A stretch of 64,000 nucleotides of DNA from DASTSN01 sp035549175. GTDB taxonomy: Bacteria > Bacteroidota > Bacteroidia > Chitinophagales > Chitinophagaceae. The position numbers and the translations under genes were made by a program. This document shows positions 26,673-35,170 of the stretch, piece by piece. Where the stretch lies: positions 33,158 to 97,157 of the forward strand of contig DASZRL010000130.1 of NCBI GenBank assembly GCA_035549175.1. The letters run 5' to 3'. Under the pieces are notes generated by a model. That model did no database searches and was not told the DNA's origin. It saw only the letters and a list, made by a program, of their open reading frames with translations. Every line of letters begins with the position of its first letter. Positions within the stretch are counted from its first letter, which is position 1.

Positions 26673-27803
26673 TTACCGGACCAGTAATTTACCCTGTCCC
26701 CGCAAGTGCCCCTGAGGGTCAATGACCTGGAAAATCAATAGCCCGGTATGGCCAGCCAGGGAGGCGGTGGGTACCAGGCTGCCGGTGGTGGTTACCGGGG
26801 CCAGTTGCTGGCCAGCGAGGGTAAAAAAGCGGACCTCCAGCAGCTCGCCGCCGGGATTATTCAACTGAAGACTGGAGGATCCGGCCCGGAAGGGATTGGG
26901 AAAGAGTTGCAGGTCCCCGGCTGCCCCCGGGTTCCCCGGGGATGGCACCGCCACGATCCGGGAATAACTGATGTCTCCTGCCAGGCCGACCATTTTCAAC
27001 CGGTACAGGCCGGTGCCGGACAGGGGACGGCTGTCTGTAAAGGCGTAATCTGCCTGGAACAAATCATTCAGGCTGGCCACCTGGCCCAGGACCTGGAAAT
27101 TCCGTCCGTCACCAGACCGCTGGATTTCGTAGTGATCCATCTGGGATTCGGAGGCCGTGGTCCAGCGTACCTGTACGGTATGGCCGGACCTCGCGGCACC
27201 AAAGGACAAGAGCCGCACAGGCAAATTGAAATTATAGGCTACCGTAATGCGAATGTGGTCAATCCGTCCTGCGGTCGTGCCGCCGGTGTTGTTTCGCTGG
27301 GCAGCCACGGCCACCCCGAAACCCGGATCATTGATATCGGCCGGAGACCAGGTTTCTGCCCATAAATCACTGGAGGATCCAAATCCCTGGTACGAATCGG
27401 AAGGCGGGTAATTGGTCCCGGTGGAACGGTCTGTCAGGGTGCTGATGGTTCCTTTCTTGATGATGCGGATGGAGTAATCGGCCGTGCGGAAATTGGGATC
27501 AGAACGTTCAATTTCCACGTAAATGCCGGTCACGGTGGTGCCTGCGGGAATGGAAAATCCGAAATTGGTGACCACCAGGTAATTGGTATAGGCTCCGATG
27601 GTATTGCTGAGGTTTCCAAAGGTGGCGTACACGTTATCGCTGGCCGCGACATTGCCCGGGTTGGACCAGTTTTTGGAAGATCCGGCCAGGGTGGCCGTGC
27701 CAAAGGTTCCGCCGCTCATGGTCTGGATCTGACCCGCAGAGGGGGTTGCCAGGACCAGCAGCAAGGCGAATAGCAGGTAATGATCGATCCCGAATTGTCT
27801 CAT
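26673..27803 (-). CDS. Secreted protein with T9SS type A sorting domain
   Basis: A 376-residue protein with signal peptide (ending near AGQ, residue 25). Residues about 30-200 form a beta-rich domain of unknown function; about 200-280 resemble a fibronectin-type segment often found before sorting domains (LPVRLLSFGAARSGHTVQVRW). The C-terminal 80 residues carry the type IX secretion sorting domain: LQLFPNPFRAG, EVRFFTLAGQQL and a final GQGKLLVR strand. The protein should cross the outer membrane by T9SS and be anchored on the cell surface or released. No neighbour shows what it acts on. Confidence 0.85.
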   Translation of the reverse strand: MRQFGIDHYLLFALLLVLATPSAGQIQTMSGGTFGTATLAGSSKNWSNPGNVAASDNVYATFGNLSNTIGAYTNYLVVTNFGFSIPAGTTVTGIYVEIERSDPNFRTADYSIRIIKKGTISTLTDRSTGTNYPPSDSYQGFGSSSDLWAETWSPADINDPGFGVAVAAQRNNTGGTTAGRIDHIRITVAYNFNLPVRLLSFGAARSGHTVQVRWTTASESQMDHYEIQRSGDGRNFQVLGQVASLNDLFQADYAFTDSRPLSGTGLYRLKMVGLAGDISYSRIVAVPSPGNPGAAGDLQLFPNPFRAGSSSLQLNNPGGELLEVRFFTLAGQQLAPVTTTGSLVPTASLAGHTGLLIFQVIDPQGHLRGQGKLLVR

Positions 27804-27954
27804 AGCCGTTATTTCCTTTCAGTCAGCAAAAGGGAACGGATATGATTAGGTGCTAATATAAGGTATGGGGTCGGCGGTGGTGAAAAAAGTTATTAAGATC
27901 AATGGCTGGGAATGGGGATTACCACGGCCCGCTGTGCGGAAACCTGCAGGACCT

Positions 27955-28959
27955 TCAGGAAGCTGCGTCCCGCTGGCTGCATATCCTGCGGACGATCTTG
28001 GCGGCATGCTCCCGGGAATTCTCGATAAAGAGCCGGTGCGTGTTCATCCCTCCGCAGATCACACCCGCCAGGTAAATCCGGGGCACATTGGTCTCGCAGG
28101 TGGCCTCATCGATCCAGGGTTTCATGACCTCGTCCTCCGAAAGGCGGATCTGCATGCGGCGAAGAAAGTCCAGGTTGGGCTGGTAGCCGGTCATGGCCAG
28201 TACCCAGTCGTTGGGCAGGGTCTGTTCTCCCTGGGGTGTCTGGATCACGACCTCTTGTTCACGGATTTCCCGGACCGTGGATTGGAAAAAGGCCCGGATG
28301 GAGCCTTCCTTGATGCGGTTTTCAATATCCGGCTTTACCCAGTATTTCACGCGGTCGCCAATCCGGTCTCCCCGGATCACCATAGTCACTTCGGCTCCCT
28401 TCCGCCAGGTTTCCAGGGCGGCATCCACGGCTGAGTTGTTGGCACCGACAACCAGCACCCGCTGGAAGGCATAGAAGTGCGGATCCCGGTAATAGTGGGA
28501 TACCTTGGGCAGGTCTTCCCCGGGTACTCCCAGCCGGTAGGGAATATCATAAAAACCCGTAGCCAGCACAATATGGTCAGCGCGGTAGGTTCCCCGGCTG
28601 GTACTTACCCGGAAGCGCGGGGAGCCGTCTGTGGCGGGCAGGCTGGTCACGTCCAATACCTGTTCGAATAACCGGATCTTAAGCTGGTAGGTCTGGGCGA
28701 CCCGGCGGTAATATTCCAGCGCTTCGGCACGGGTCGGTTTGGGGTTGTTGGAGACAAAGGGCACGCCTCCGATCTCCAGCCGGTCCGAGGTGGAAAAAAA
28801 AGTCATATTGACCGGGTAATGGTACAGGGAATTGACCAGGCACCCCTTCTCCAGGATCAGGTAATCCAGGCCGGCCTGCTGGGCCTCGATGCCGCAGGCC
28901 ATGCCGATGGGGCCTCCTCCGATAATCAGGACCTCGTGATGCCCTGGCTGATGGTTCAT
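27955..28959 (-). CDS. ypdA: YpdA-family putative bacillithiol disulfide reductase
   Basis: A 334-residue FAD/NADPH-dependent oxidoreductase of the YpdA family, proposed to reduce bacillithiol disulfide and keep the cytoplasmic thiol pool reduced. The FAD-binding motif GGGPIGMACGIEA is at residues 14-26, the NADPH Rossmann motif VVGANNSAVDAAL is central, and the family-specific YHYPVNMTFFSTSDRLEIGG block follows the first. No CxxC redox pair is present, as expected for YpdA, which separates it from thioredoxin reductase. The true start is the ATG at 28959; the upstream frame reads through the promoter region shared with the divergent pdhB gene. Confidence 0.88.
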   Translation of the reverse strand: MNHQPGHHEVLIIGGGPIGMACGIEAQQAGLDYLILEKGCLVNSLYHYPVNMTFFSTSDRLEIGGVPFVSNNPKPTRAEALEYYRRVAQTYQLKIRLFEQVLDVTSLPATDGSPRFRVSTSRGTYRADHIVLATGFYDIPYRLGVPGEDLPKVSHYYRDPHFYAFQRVLVVGANNSAVDAALETWRKGAEVTMVIRGDRIGDRVKYWVKPDIENRIKEGSIRAFFQSTVREIREQEVVIQTPQGEQTLPNDWVLAMTGYQPNLDFLRRMQIRLSEDEVMKPWIDEATCETNVPRIYLAGVICGGMNTHRLFIENSREHAAKIVRRICSQRDAAS

Positions 28960-28974
28960 TCGCAAAACTTTTCG

Positions 28975-28982
28975 CAAAATTA
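28975..28982 (-). promoter_or_regulatory. -7 promoter element of ypdA
   Basis: Minus-strand TAATTTTG ends 15 bases before the ATG of ypdA; it lies back to back with the pdhB promoter. Confidence 0.55.
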
Positions 28983-29022
28983 CGGCATTCCGGCAGGAGC
29001 CCCCGCCGCGGAGTAAACAACT

Positions 29023-29054
29023 TTTGCTGGTATGGGGTGCTTGCGATATTTTTG
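29023..29054 (+). promoter_or_regulatory. Complete Bacteroidota promoter of pdhB
   Basis: TTTG at 29023-29026, then 20 bases, then TATTTTTG at 29047-29054: both the -33 and -7 elements are exact with the expected spacing. It is one of the two best full promoters in the window. The leader is about 17 bases. Confidence 0.75.
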
Positions 29055-29077
29055 CGGCACTTTTTAAACCGACTTTC

Positions 29078-30067
29078 ATGGCAAGAAACATTGCATTCCG
29101 GGAAGCGCTGCGCGAGGCGATGACAGAAGAGATGCGACGGGATGACCGCGTATTTCTGATGGGGGAGGAAGTGGCCGAGTATAACGGAGCTTATAAGGTA
29201 AGCCAGGGTATGCTGGACGAATTCGGACCCAAGCGGATCATAGACACTCCGATCTCCGAACTTGGTTTTGCGGCAATCGGTGTCGGCGCCGCCCAGAAAG
29301 GGTTGCGGCCCGTCGTGGAGTTCATGACCTGGAACTTCGCCGTTCTTGCCCTGGACCAGATCCTGAATACGGCCTCCAAAATGCTGGCCATGAGCGGCGG
29401 GCAGATCTCCTGTCCCATCGTTTTTCGCGGACCCAACGGTTCTGCCGGACAGCTGGGCGCCCAGCACTCCACTGCCTTCGAAAGCTACTATGCCAATATT
29501 CCGGGTATCAAGGTGGTTTCCCCCAGCAACGGGTATGATGCCAAGGGATTGCTCAAGCAGTCCATCCGGTATGAAGAGGATCCGGTGATTTTTATGGAAA
29601 GTGAGGTGATGTACGGCGATAAGAGCGACGTGCCTGAAGAAGAATATTATATTCCGCTGGGTAAAGCCGATATCAAGCGTGCCGGCAAGGATGTGACCAT
29701 TGTCTCCTACAACAAAATGATGAAAGTGGCCCTGGGTGCCGCCGCTGAGCTCGACAAAGAGGGCGTAAGCGCCGAGGTAATCGACCTGCGGACCATTCGT
29801 CCCCTGGACTGGATGACGATCCTGGAAAGCGTGAAGAAGACCAACCGCCTGGTAATCGTGGAAGAGCAATGGCCGATGTGTTCGGTCTCCTCGGAAATTT
29901 CCTACCGGATTCAAAAGGAAGGATTTGATTACCTGGATGCGCCCATTCGCCGGATCACGGCGGCGGATGCCCCGCTGCATTATGCCCCGAACCTGGTGGC
30001 AGCGGCCCTCCCGGATGTGGCGCGTACGGTTCGGCTGGTCAAGGAGGTTATGTACCTGCATAAATAA
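29078..30067 (+). CDS. pdhB: Pyruvate dehydrogenase E1 component, beta subunit
   Basis: The 329-residue beta subunit of the thiamine-diphosphate-dependent E1 enzyme, which with the alpha subunit decarboxylates pyruvate and passes the acetyl group to the lipoyl domain of E2. Signatures: EALREAMTEEMRRD, the conserved LMGEEVAEYNGAYKVSQGM with the Glu that activates thiamine diphosphate, DTPISELGFAAIGVGAA, and the C-terminal transketolase domain with EVIDLRTIRPLDW. The alpha subunit and E2 are not adjacent. I start at 29078 (MARNIAFREAL); the upstream frame contains the promoter. Family members acting on branched-chain 2-oxoacids are very similar, but the YNGAYKV block favours pyruvate. Confidence 0.9.
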   Translation: MARNIAFREALREAMTEEMRRDDRVFLMGEEVAEYNGAYKVSQGMLDEFGPKRIIDTPISELGFAAIGVGAAQKGLRPVVEFMTWNFAVLALDQILNTASKMLAMSGGQISCPIVFRGPNGSAGQLGAQHSTAFESYYANIPGIKVVSPSNGYDAKGLLKQSIRYEEDPVIFMESEVMYGDKSDVPEEEYYIPLGKADIKRAGKDVTIVSYNKMMKVALGAAAELDKEGVSAEVIDLRTIRPLDWMTILESVKKTNRLVIVEEQWPMCSVSSEISYRIQKEGFDYLDAPIRRITAADAPLHYAPNLVAAALPDVARTVRLVKEVMYLHK

Positions 30068-30333
30068 GCGCCGTCCGGCCTCGCTTTACGTAGAATTACT
30101 CAATATTTCAGGGTTTTCCGGTATTGATGCATCTTTTTGCTTTTAAGGTGCATCTTTGTACTGGTTTTTCATAGGATATTGGATTTTACAACGAGGCTGG
30201 ATTTCTATCCGGCCTCCATTTTTTTTACAGGCCGCATCCGCGCTGCAGGGGATTTCCCCGCTTTTCCTATCTTTCCTTCCCGGCCTGGGTATCCGGATTT
30301 CGATAATTTTACAGCTCCTAAACAAGCTCTAAC

Positions 30334-31494
30334 ATGGCTGATATTCTGATTATTGATGACGAAAAGGCAATCCGCAAGACCTTGGGCGAAATCCTTTCAT
30401 TCGAAGGGTATAAGATTGACGAGGCCTCCGACGGCGAAGAGGGGCTGAAAAAGTTCCGGGAGAAGAGTTATGATGTCGTGCTTTGTGACATCAAGATGCC
30501 GCGGATCGACGGGATCGAGTTTCTTCAGAAGGCTTCGGAATCCAACGGGGACGTGCCAATCATCATGATCTCGGGCCATGGGAACATCGAGACCGCGGTG
30601 GAAGCCGTCAAGAAAGGAGCCTTTGACTATATTTCCAAGCCACCCGATCTGAACCGGCTGCTGATCACCATCCGCAATGCCATGGACAAGAGCTCCCTGG
30701 TGACGGAAACCAAGGTCCTGAAGCGAAAGGTCAGCAAGGTGCAGGAAATGATCGGCCAGTCCGAGCCGATCCAGAAGATCCGCGAGACCATCGACAAGGT
30801 GGCCCCCACGGACGCCCGGGTGCTGATCACCGGGGAAAACGGTTCCGGAAAGGAACTGGTGGCACGCTGGATCCATGAAAAGAGCAACCGTTCCGCCGGC
30901 CCCCTGGTGGAGGTGAACTGTGCGGCCATTCCCAGCGAATTGATCGAAAGCGAACTTTTCGGCCATGAAAAGGGTTCCTTCACCTCCGCCATCAAGCAGC
31001 GTATCGGCAAATTTGAACAGGCCAATGGCGGGACGCTGTTCCTCGATGAGATCGGGGATATGAGCCTCAATGCGCAGGCCAAGGTCCTGCGCGCCCTGCA
31101 GGAAGGCAAGATCACCCGGGTGGGAGCGGACAAGGACATTAGTGTGGATGTACGGGTGATTGCAGCGACCAACAAGGACCTGCTCAGGGAAGTGGAAGAA
31201 CGGAATTTCCGGCTGGACCTGTATCACCGCCTGAGCGTCATTCTTATTCATGTTCCTTCCCTCAATGAACGCCGGGATGATATTCCGCTGCTGGTGGAAA
31301 AATTCCTGGCTGATATCTGTGCCGAATACGGCGTAGCCGTGAAGTCCATTGATGAGGACGCCATCAAACTCCTGCAGCAATATAACTGGAGCGGGAACAT
31401 CCGGGAACTGCGCAATGTGGTGGAGCGCCTGGTGATCCTTTCAGGCAAGTCGATTACCCGGGAGGATGTGAAGAGTTACGTCATGCCCCAGTAG
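30334..31494 (+). CDS. NtrC-family response regulator lacking the DNA-binding domain
   Basis: A 386-residue protein: receiver domain (residues 1-118) with the acidic pocket IIDDE, phosphoacceptor Asp52 and Lys102 in ISKPPD; then a sigma-54-activator-type AAA+ domain (about 139-370) with Walker A GENGSGKE (167-174), Walker B TLFLDEIGD (234-242) and the arginine fingers. The loop that contacts sigma-54, normally GAFTGA, reads GSFTSA (214-219). The protein ends about 15 residues after the AAA+ lid (REDVKSYVMPQ), so the usual Fis-type helix-turn-helix is missing. It may activate from solution or act in a non-transcriptional role. No partner kinase is adjacent. Its 3' end overlaps the convergent MerR gene by 14 bases. 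Confidence 0.88.
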   Translation: MADILIIDDEKAIRKTLGEILSFEGYKIDEASDGEEGLKKFREKSYDVVLCDIKMPRIDGIEFLQKASESNGDVPIIMISGHGNIETAVEAVKKGAFDYISKPPDLNRLLITIRNAMDKSSLVTETKVLKRKVSKVQEMIGQSEPIQKIRETIDKVAPTDARVLITGENGSGKELVARWIHEKSNRSAGPLVEVNCAAIPSELIESELFGHEKGSFTSAIKQRIGKFEQANGGTLFLDEIGDMSLNAQAKVLRALQEGKITRVGADKDISVDVRVIAATNKDLLREVEERNFRLDLYHRLSVILIHVPSLNERRDDIPLLVEKFLADICAEYGVAVKSIDEDAIKLLQQYNWSGNIRELRNVVERLVILSGKSITREDVKSYVMPQ

Positions 31495-32380
31495 CCTCCC
31501 CGGCTGCCAGGCGGCCCGCGAATGCCACCAGCTCATCGGTCGTTTGCAGGTAATGCAGGTTGACAGGTCTTGTCCGCAGGCAGCTGACGGCCGGACCCGA
31601 AATCAGCACCTGTTTATCCGGGTAGCGTTGACAAAGGTCCCGGATCTGGCCGTTCAGCCGGTCGGCCCCTGCCTTGGTGATCACATGCAGGTACAGGTGG
31701 CTTACGGGGTGATGCGCCAGGTAGTCATCCAGGGCGGCCTGATCCGTATTGACCCCAAAATAGGTTGACGGGACCCGGTGCTTGCGGAAAAAGTACTGGG
31801 CAACCAGCAGGGGAATCTCGTGGTATTCACCCCGGGGGCCGAAAATCAGGACCCGGTAGGGCCCGGGGAGAGCCGGATCCAGCCCGTCAAGGGCCAGTAT
31901 GATTTTCTTTTGAATCAGGAAGCTGGAAAAATGTTCCTGGGCCGGGATGACGTGATTGGTCAGCCACAGCATGCCGATCCGCTGCAGGAAGGGATAAAAC
32001 AGGCCGGTAATGCTTTTGTCGATACCCACGCGGAGGATCATGCAATGAATAAGGCCTTCGAACCTCTCCTGGTCAAAATCAATACAGGCTTCCAGAAGCT
32101 GGGCGATAAAACCCTGGTAGTTGCAGGGAGTGATCGGGGTGGCATGTACGGCCTGGCCGAGTTGCTCGCGGGTCATGCGGGCCAGTTGGGATACGCGGTA
32201 CCCGTTATGGTACAGGAAGGCGATCCGTAACAAATCTTTTAGCTCCTCGTTGTAATAAATCCGGTGATTTCCCGACTTACGATCCGGGGTCACCAGGCCA
32301 TAACGCTGCTCCCACATACGCAGGGTGTGTGCCTTGATACCACACAGATGTTCAATATCCCTTATGGAAAACTGGTTCAT
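31481..32380 (-). CDS. MerR-family regulator with B12-binding domain (CarH-like)
   Basis: A 299-residue regulator: an N-terminal MerR winged helix (residues 4-72, IRDIEHLCGIKAHTLRMWEQ), a helical bundle (about 85-165) and a Rossmann-type cobalamin-binding domain (about 172-295). The helical part has the Wx9EH signature of the light-sensing CarH/LitR family (Trp139, Glu149, His150), and the Rossmann part has ExH (Glu185, His187) in GEYHEIP, so the lower axial His ligand of adenosylcobalamin is kept although the usual following Gly is Pro190. It therefore may be a B12-dependent photoreceptor repressor; carotenoid genes are not in this window. It overlaps the convergent regulator gene by 14 bases. 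Confidence 0.83.
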   Translation of the reverse strand: MNQFSIRDIEHLCGIKAHTLRMWEQRYGLVTPDRKSGNHRIYYNEELKDLLRIAFLYHNGYRVSQLARMTREQLGQAVHATPITPCNYQGFIAQLLEACIDFDQERFEGLIHCMILRVGIDKSITGLFYPFLQRIGMLWLTNHVIPAQEHFSSFLIQKKIILALDGLDPALPGPYRVLIFGPRGEYHEIPLLVAQYFFRKHRVPSTYFGVNTDQAALDDYLAHHPVSHLYLHVITKAGADRLNGQIRDLCQRYPDKQVLISGPAVSCLRTRPVNLHYLQTTDELVAFAGRLAAGEATGA

Positions 32381-32497
32381 ACTCGGGTCCCTGCTAAGGT
32401 AGAGAGATTCAGCTAATTCCCCCGGCTGGCTTTCCGCGGCCTTGCCGGCTGACCGCGGGTAGGCGGTTTTTAAATTTTACCAAGCAGTTTTATACTA

Positions 32498-32505
32498 TAA
32501 TTTTG
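32498..32505 (+). promoter_or_regulatory. -7 promoter element of lepB
   Basis: TAATTTTG matches exactly and lies 27 bases before the start codon at 32533. The 152-base gap also contains the divergent start of the MerR-type gene, whose own nearest candidate (TACCTTAG on the minus strand) has one mismatch. Confidence 0.55.
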
Positions 32506-32532
32506 CCCGGCGACATAACTTAAACTAGTATC

Positions 32533-34071
32533 ATGCCTTTAGCTCACGTACTGACCGTATACCTCATTGGAATCCTGATCGTATTTCTCCCTTCGTTCGG
32601 GCTGGCGCGCCTTTTCCCCAAAGCCGGGCTGGCGGCCTGGAAGGCATATATTCCCTTCTATAATACCTGGGTGATGCAGCAGGCTGCCCGGCGTCCGCGC
32701 CACTGGGTATTCTGGCAGTTTATCCCGGTGGTGGGCTGGTTTATCAGCCTGGGTATATTCATTGAATTTGCCAAGGTTTTCGGTAAATTCTCCCTGCTTG
32801 ATCATATCGGGGCCTCGCTGCTGGGATTCCTGTATTTCCCCTATATCGCGATGAGCGAGAAGACCCGCTTTATCGGACCGGAGGCCGTGAACAAACACAA
32901 GAAGCCGGGCTGGCGCGAATGGGTCGATGCGGCCGTATTCGCGGTCGTGGCGGCCACCCTGATCCGCACATTTATCTTTGAAGCCTACACGATTCCTTCG
33001 GGTTCCATGGAAAAGACGCTGCTGATCAATGATTTCCTTTTTGTCAGCAAACTGAGCTACGGACCCCGGATCCCGAATACGCCTTTGTCAGTACCCTTCA
33101 TTCATAACTACCTGCCCGGTTCCAGTTCCAAGTCCTACTCCGAAGCGATCGAACTCCCGTATATCCGTTGGTTTGCCGCCCCGGTCAGGCGCGGAGACGT
33201 GGTAGTATTCAATTTTCCTGCGGGCGACACCGTGATCAACCTGCCGGACTACCAGTCCTTCCGGCCGTATTATGACGTATGCCGTGAACTGGGACAGGGG
33301 GACATCAACAAAGGGCGTCAAATCGTCCTGGGCAACCCCGATCAGTTTCCCCTGGCCGTGCACCCGGCCGATAAGTCGGACAACTATATCAAGCGGTGCG
33401 TGGCGGTGGCCGGGGATACCCTGGAGATCCGGGGAGACGTGGCGTATGTAAACGGAAAGCCCCAGCCGGTCCCTCCGCAGTCCGAACTGAATTACCTGGT
33501 CGTGACCAACGGCCAGTCCCTGGATCCGGACCAGCTGAAAAAGGAATATAATGTAGATGCCGAGAAGGACGAATACGCAGCGACCGGCCGCCCCAATGAA
33601 TACCATATGCTGCTCACGGAGTCCGCGCGCCTGAAAATGCTTCAGTCGGGACTGGCCCGCAGCATTGTGCTCGATACGGCCTACAATGCAGGGGGAGGGG
33701 ACGTGTTTCCTTATGACAGCCGCTTCCGCTGGACCCGGGATTATTTCGGACCGGTATGGCTGCCCAAAAAAGGGGCCACCCTGGTGCTGACGCCGGAAAA
33801 CTATCCTTTTTATGAACGGGCGATCCGGGTATATGAGCACAATGAGTTCTACCTGAAGGATGGGAAATTCTACCTTAACGGCCAGGCCGTCACCCAGTAT
33901 ACGTTCCGGATGGATTATTACTGGATGATGGGGGATAATAGGCAGGGCTCCCAGGATTCCCGGTACTGGGGCTTCGTACCCGAAGACCGCATAGTCGGCA
34001 AGGCCTGGATGATCTGGTTCAGCTGGGAAAAGGGTCCCCGGTGGAATCGGTTGTTCCGGATTGTAAAATGA
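32533..34071 (+). CDS. lepB: Signal peptidase I with N-terminal membrane domain
   Basis: A 512-residue type I signal peptidase that removes signal peptides from exported proteins. The first 115 residues are a membrane region of three helices, as in the DUF5684-like N-terminal domain found in Bacteroidota signal peptidases; a further helix (132-150) precedes the catalytic domain. Catalytic Ser158 lies in IPSGSMEKTL and catalytic Lys287 in NYIKRCVAVAGDTLEI; the C-terminal box MMGDNRQGSQDSRYWGFV is intact. The catalytic domain has long insertions compared with E. coli LepB, accounting for the length. A strong terminator follows. Confidence 0.93.
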   Translation: MPLAHVLTVYLIGILIVFLPSFGLARLFPKAGLAAWKAYIPFYNTWVMQQAARRPRHWVFWQFIPVVGWFISLGIFIEFAKVFGKFSLLDHIGASLLGFLYFPYIAMSEKTRFIGPEAVNKHKKPGWREWVDAAVFAVVAATLIRTFIFEAYTIPSGSMEKTLLINDFLFVSKLSYGPRIPNTPLSVPFIHNYLPGSSSKSYSEAIELPYIRWFAAPVRRGDVVVFNFPAGDTVINLPDYQSFRPYYDVCRELGQGDINKGRQIVLGNPDQFPLAVHPADKSDNYIKRCVAVAGDTLEIRGDVAYVNGKPQPVPPQSELNYLVVTNGQSLDPDQLKKEYNVDAEKDEYAATGRPNEYHMLLTESARLKMLQSGLARSIVLDTAYNAGGGDVFPYDSRFRWTRDYFGPVWLPKKGATLVLTPENYPFYERAIRVYEHNEFYLKDGKFYLNGQAVTQYTFRMDYYWMMGDNRQGSQDSRYWGFVPEDRIVGKAWMIWFSWEKGPRWNRLFRIVK

Positions 34072-34084
34072 AGTAACTTACAGG

Positions 34085-34110
34085 GCCCCGGGACTTCCGG
34101 GGCTTTTTTT
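34085..34110 (+). terminator. Rho-independent terminator after lepB
   Basis: GCCCCGG (34085-34091), 5-base loop, CCGGGGC (34097-34103), then seven T residues. It begins 14 bases after the lepB stop codon. Confidence 0.85.
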
Positions 34111-34134
34111 GGACGAGGCAATCAATCGAACCAT

Positions 34135-34620
34135 ATGGAAGAAGGCATTTTTACCTTTCGCTACCAGGTTTTCAAGGGCATTGACGAACTGGATGCAGAG
34201 GACGCCTGGCTGCTGAACGAGGCACGGGAAGTTACCCAGCAGGCGTACGCCCCGTATTCCAATTTCCAGGTGGGAGCCGTCGCCAAACTGGCCAACGGGG
34301 AGATCCTGGCCGGCAGTAACCAGGAAAATGCCTCTTTCCCCGCAGGCCTTTGCGCTGAGCGGGTCCTGCTGGCCTCCGCCTCCTCGATTTACCCCAACAT
34401 CCCCATTGTGGCCATGGCCATCAGCTACCAGAGCGATCACCGGGACAGCGATCATCCCATTTCCCCCTGCGGGGTCTGCCGCCAATCCCTCCAGGAATTT
34501 GAGCAGCGTACCCGCCAGGACATCCGGCTGATCCTGGGAGGCATGGAAGGCCCGGTCTATGTCATAGCCAGGGCCAGTTTGCTCCTCCCGCTGGCCTTTA
34601 CCAGCCAGGAGCTCCAGTGA
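34135..34620 (+). CDS. cdd: Cytidine deaminase
   Basis: A 161-residue homotetramer-type cytidine deaminase of pyrimidine salvage, converting (deoxy)cytidine to (deoxy)uridine. The zinc site is complete: Cys and catalytic Glu in AGLCAERVLLAS and the two further cysteines in SPCGVCRQSLQEF. The substrate segment NFQVGAVAKLANGEIL and NQENASFP are also typical. It starts after the lepB terminator; no exact -7 element is visible, and the start at 34135 follows directly on a CATATG. It converges with the ogt gene. Confidence 0.92.
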   Translation: MEEGIFTFRYQVFKGIDELDAEDAWLLNEAREVTQQAYAPYSNFQVGAVAKLANGEILAGSNQENASFPAGLCAERVLLASASSIYPNIPIVAMAISYQSDHRDSDHPISPCGVCRQSLQEFEQRTRQDIRLILGGMEGPVYVIARASLLLPLAFTSQELQ

Positions 34621-34645
34621 TAATACTCCACTGTATGCGCGAAGG

Positions 34646-35158
34646 CTAGAACAGCGTTTGCACGCCGAAAGCATGCTTGCGTTCATGGTCAAGAAGCCAT
34701 TTTTTCCTCCACAGGCCGCCTGAATACCCCACCAGATCCTGGTTGGAACCGATCACCCGGTGGCAGGGCACGATGATGGCAATCTGGTTACGGCCGTTGG
34801 CCCCGGCCACGGCGCGAGTGGCCCTGGGGTCACCCGTGCGGCGCGCCAGTTCCAGGTAGCTGATCGTTCGTCCGAAGGGAATGGCCAGCAATTCATGCCA
34901 GACCTCCTGCTGAAAACGGGTACCCGGCTGGTTCAGCGGGAGCTCAAACTGCCTGCGTTCGCCCTGGAAGTATTGGATCAGTTGTTCGGTGCACTGGATC
35001 AGCAGGGCGGGCAGGTGCCGGCTGCGGGATTCGGTTTTCTGCACCTTGTCATGAAAACTGACCTCGGTGATGTATTCAGCCGTACCCGCTACCTTCAGCA
35101 GGCCGATGGGGGAAGGATAATATGTTGACTGCGGTTCCGCCATGCTGATGCTATGCAT
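34646..35158 (-). CDS. ogt: Methylated-DNA--protein-cysteine methyltransferase
   Basis: A 170-residue suicide DNA-repair protein that takes the alkyl group from O6-methylguanine onto its own cysteine. The acceptor motif IIVPCHRVIGSN is intact, as are the helix-turn-helix DNA-recognition segment (TGDPRATRAVAGANGRN) with the arginine finger and the C-terminal YSGGLWRKKWLLDHE. The N-terminal domain is the Ada/Ogt-like ribonuclease-H-like fold. A second in-frame Met five residues in (35143) is an equally good start. It probably forms a two-gene unit with the downstream-coded CsaA-like gene on the same strand (12-base gap). Confidence 0.92.
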   Translation of the reverse strand: MHSISMAEPQSTYYPSPIGLLKVAGTAEYITEVSFHDKVQKTESRSRHLPALLIQCTEQLIQYFQGERRQFELPLNQPGTRFQQEVWHELLAIPFGRTISYLELARRTGDPRATRAVAGANGRNQIAIIVPCHRVIGSNQDLVGYSGGLWRKKWLLDHERKHAFGVQTLF

Positions 35159-35170
35159 ATCCGGATTGGG

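Noticed and set aside
30068..30333. Small RNA gene in the pdhB-regulator gap
   Set aside because: The partial repeat of TGCATCTTT is only a few bases, and no hairpin-plus-T-run terminator was seen.
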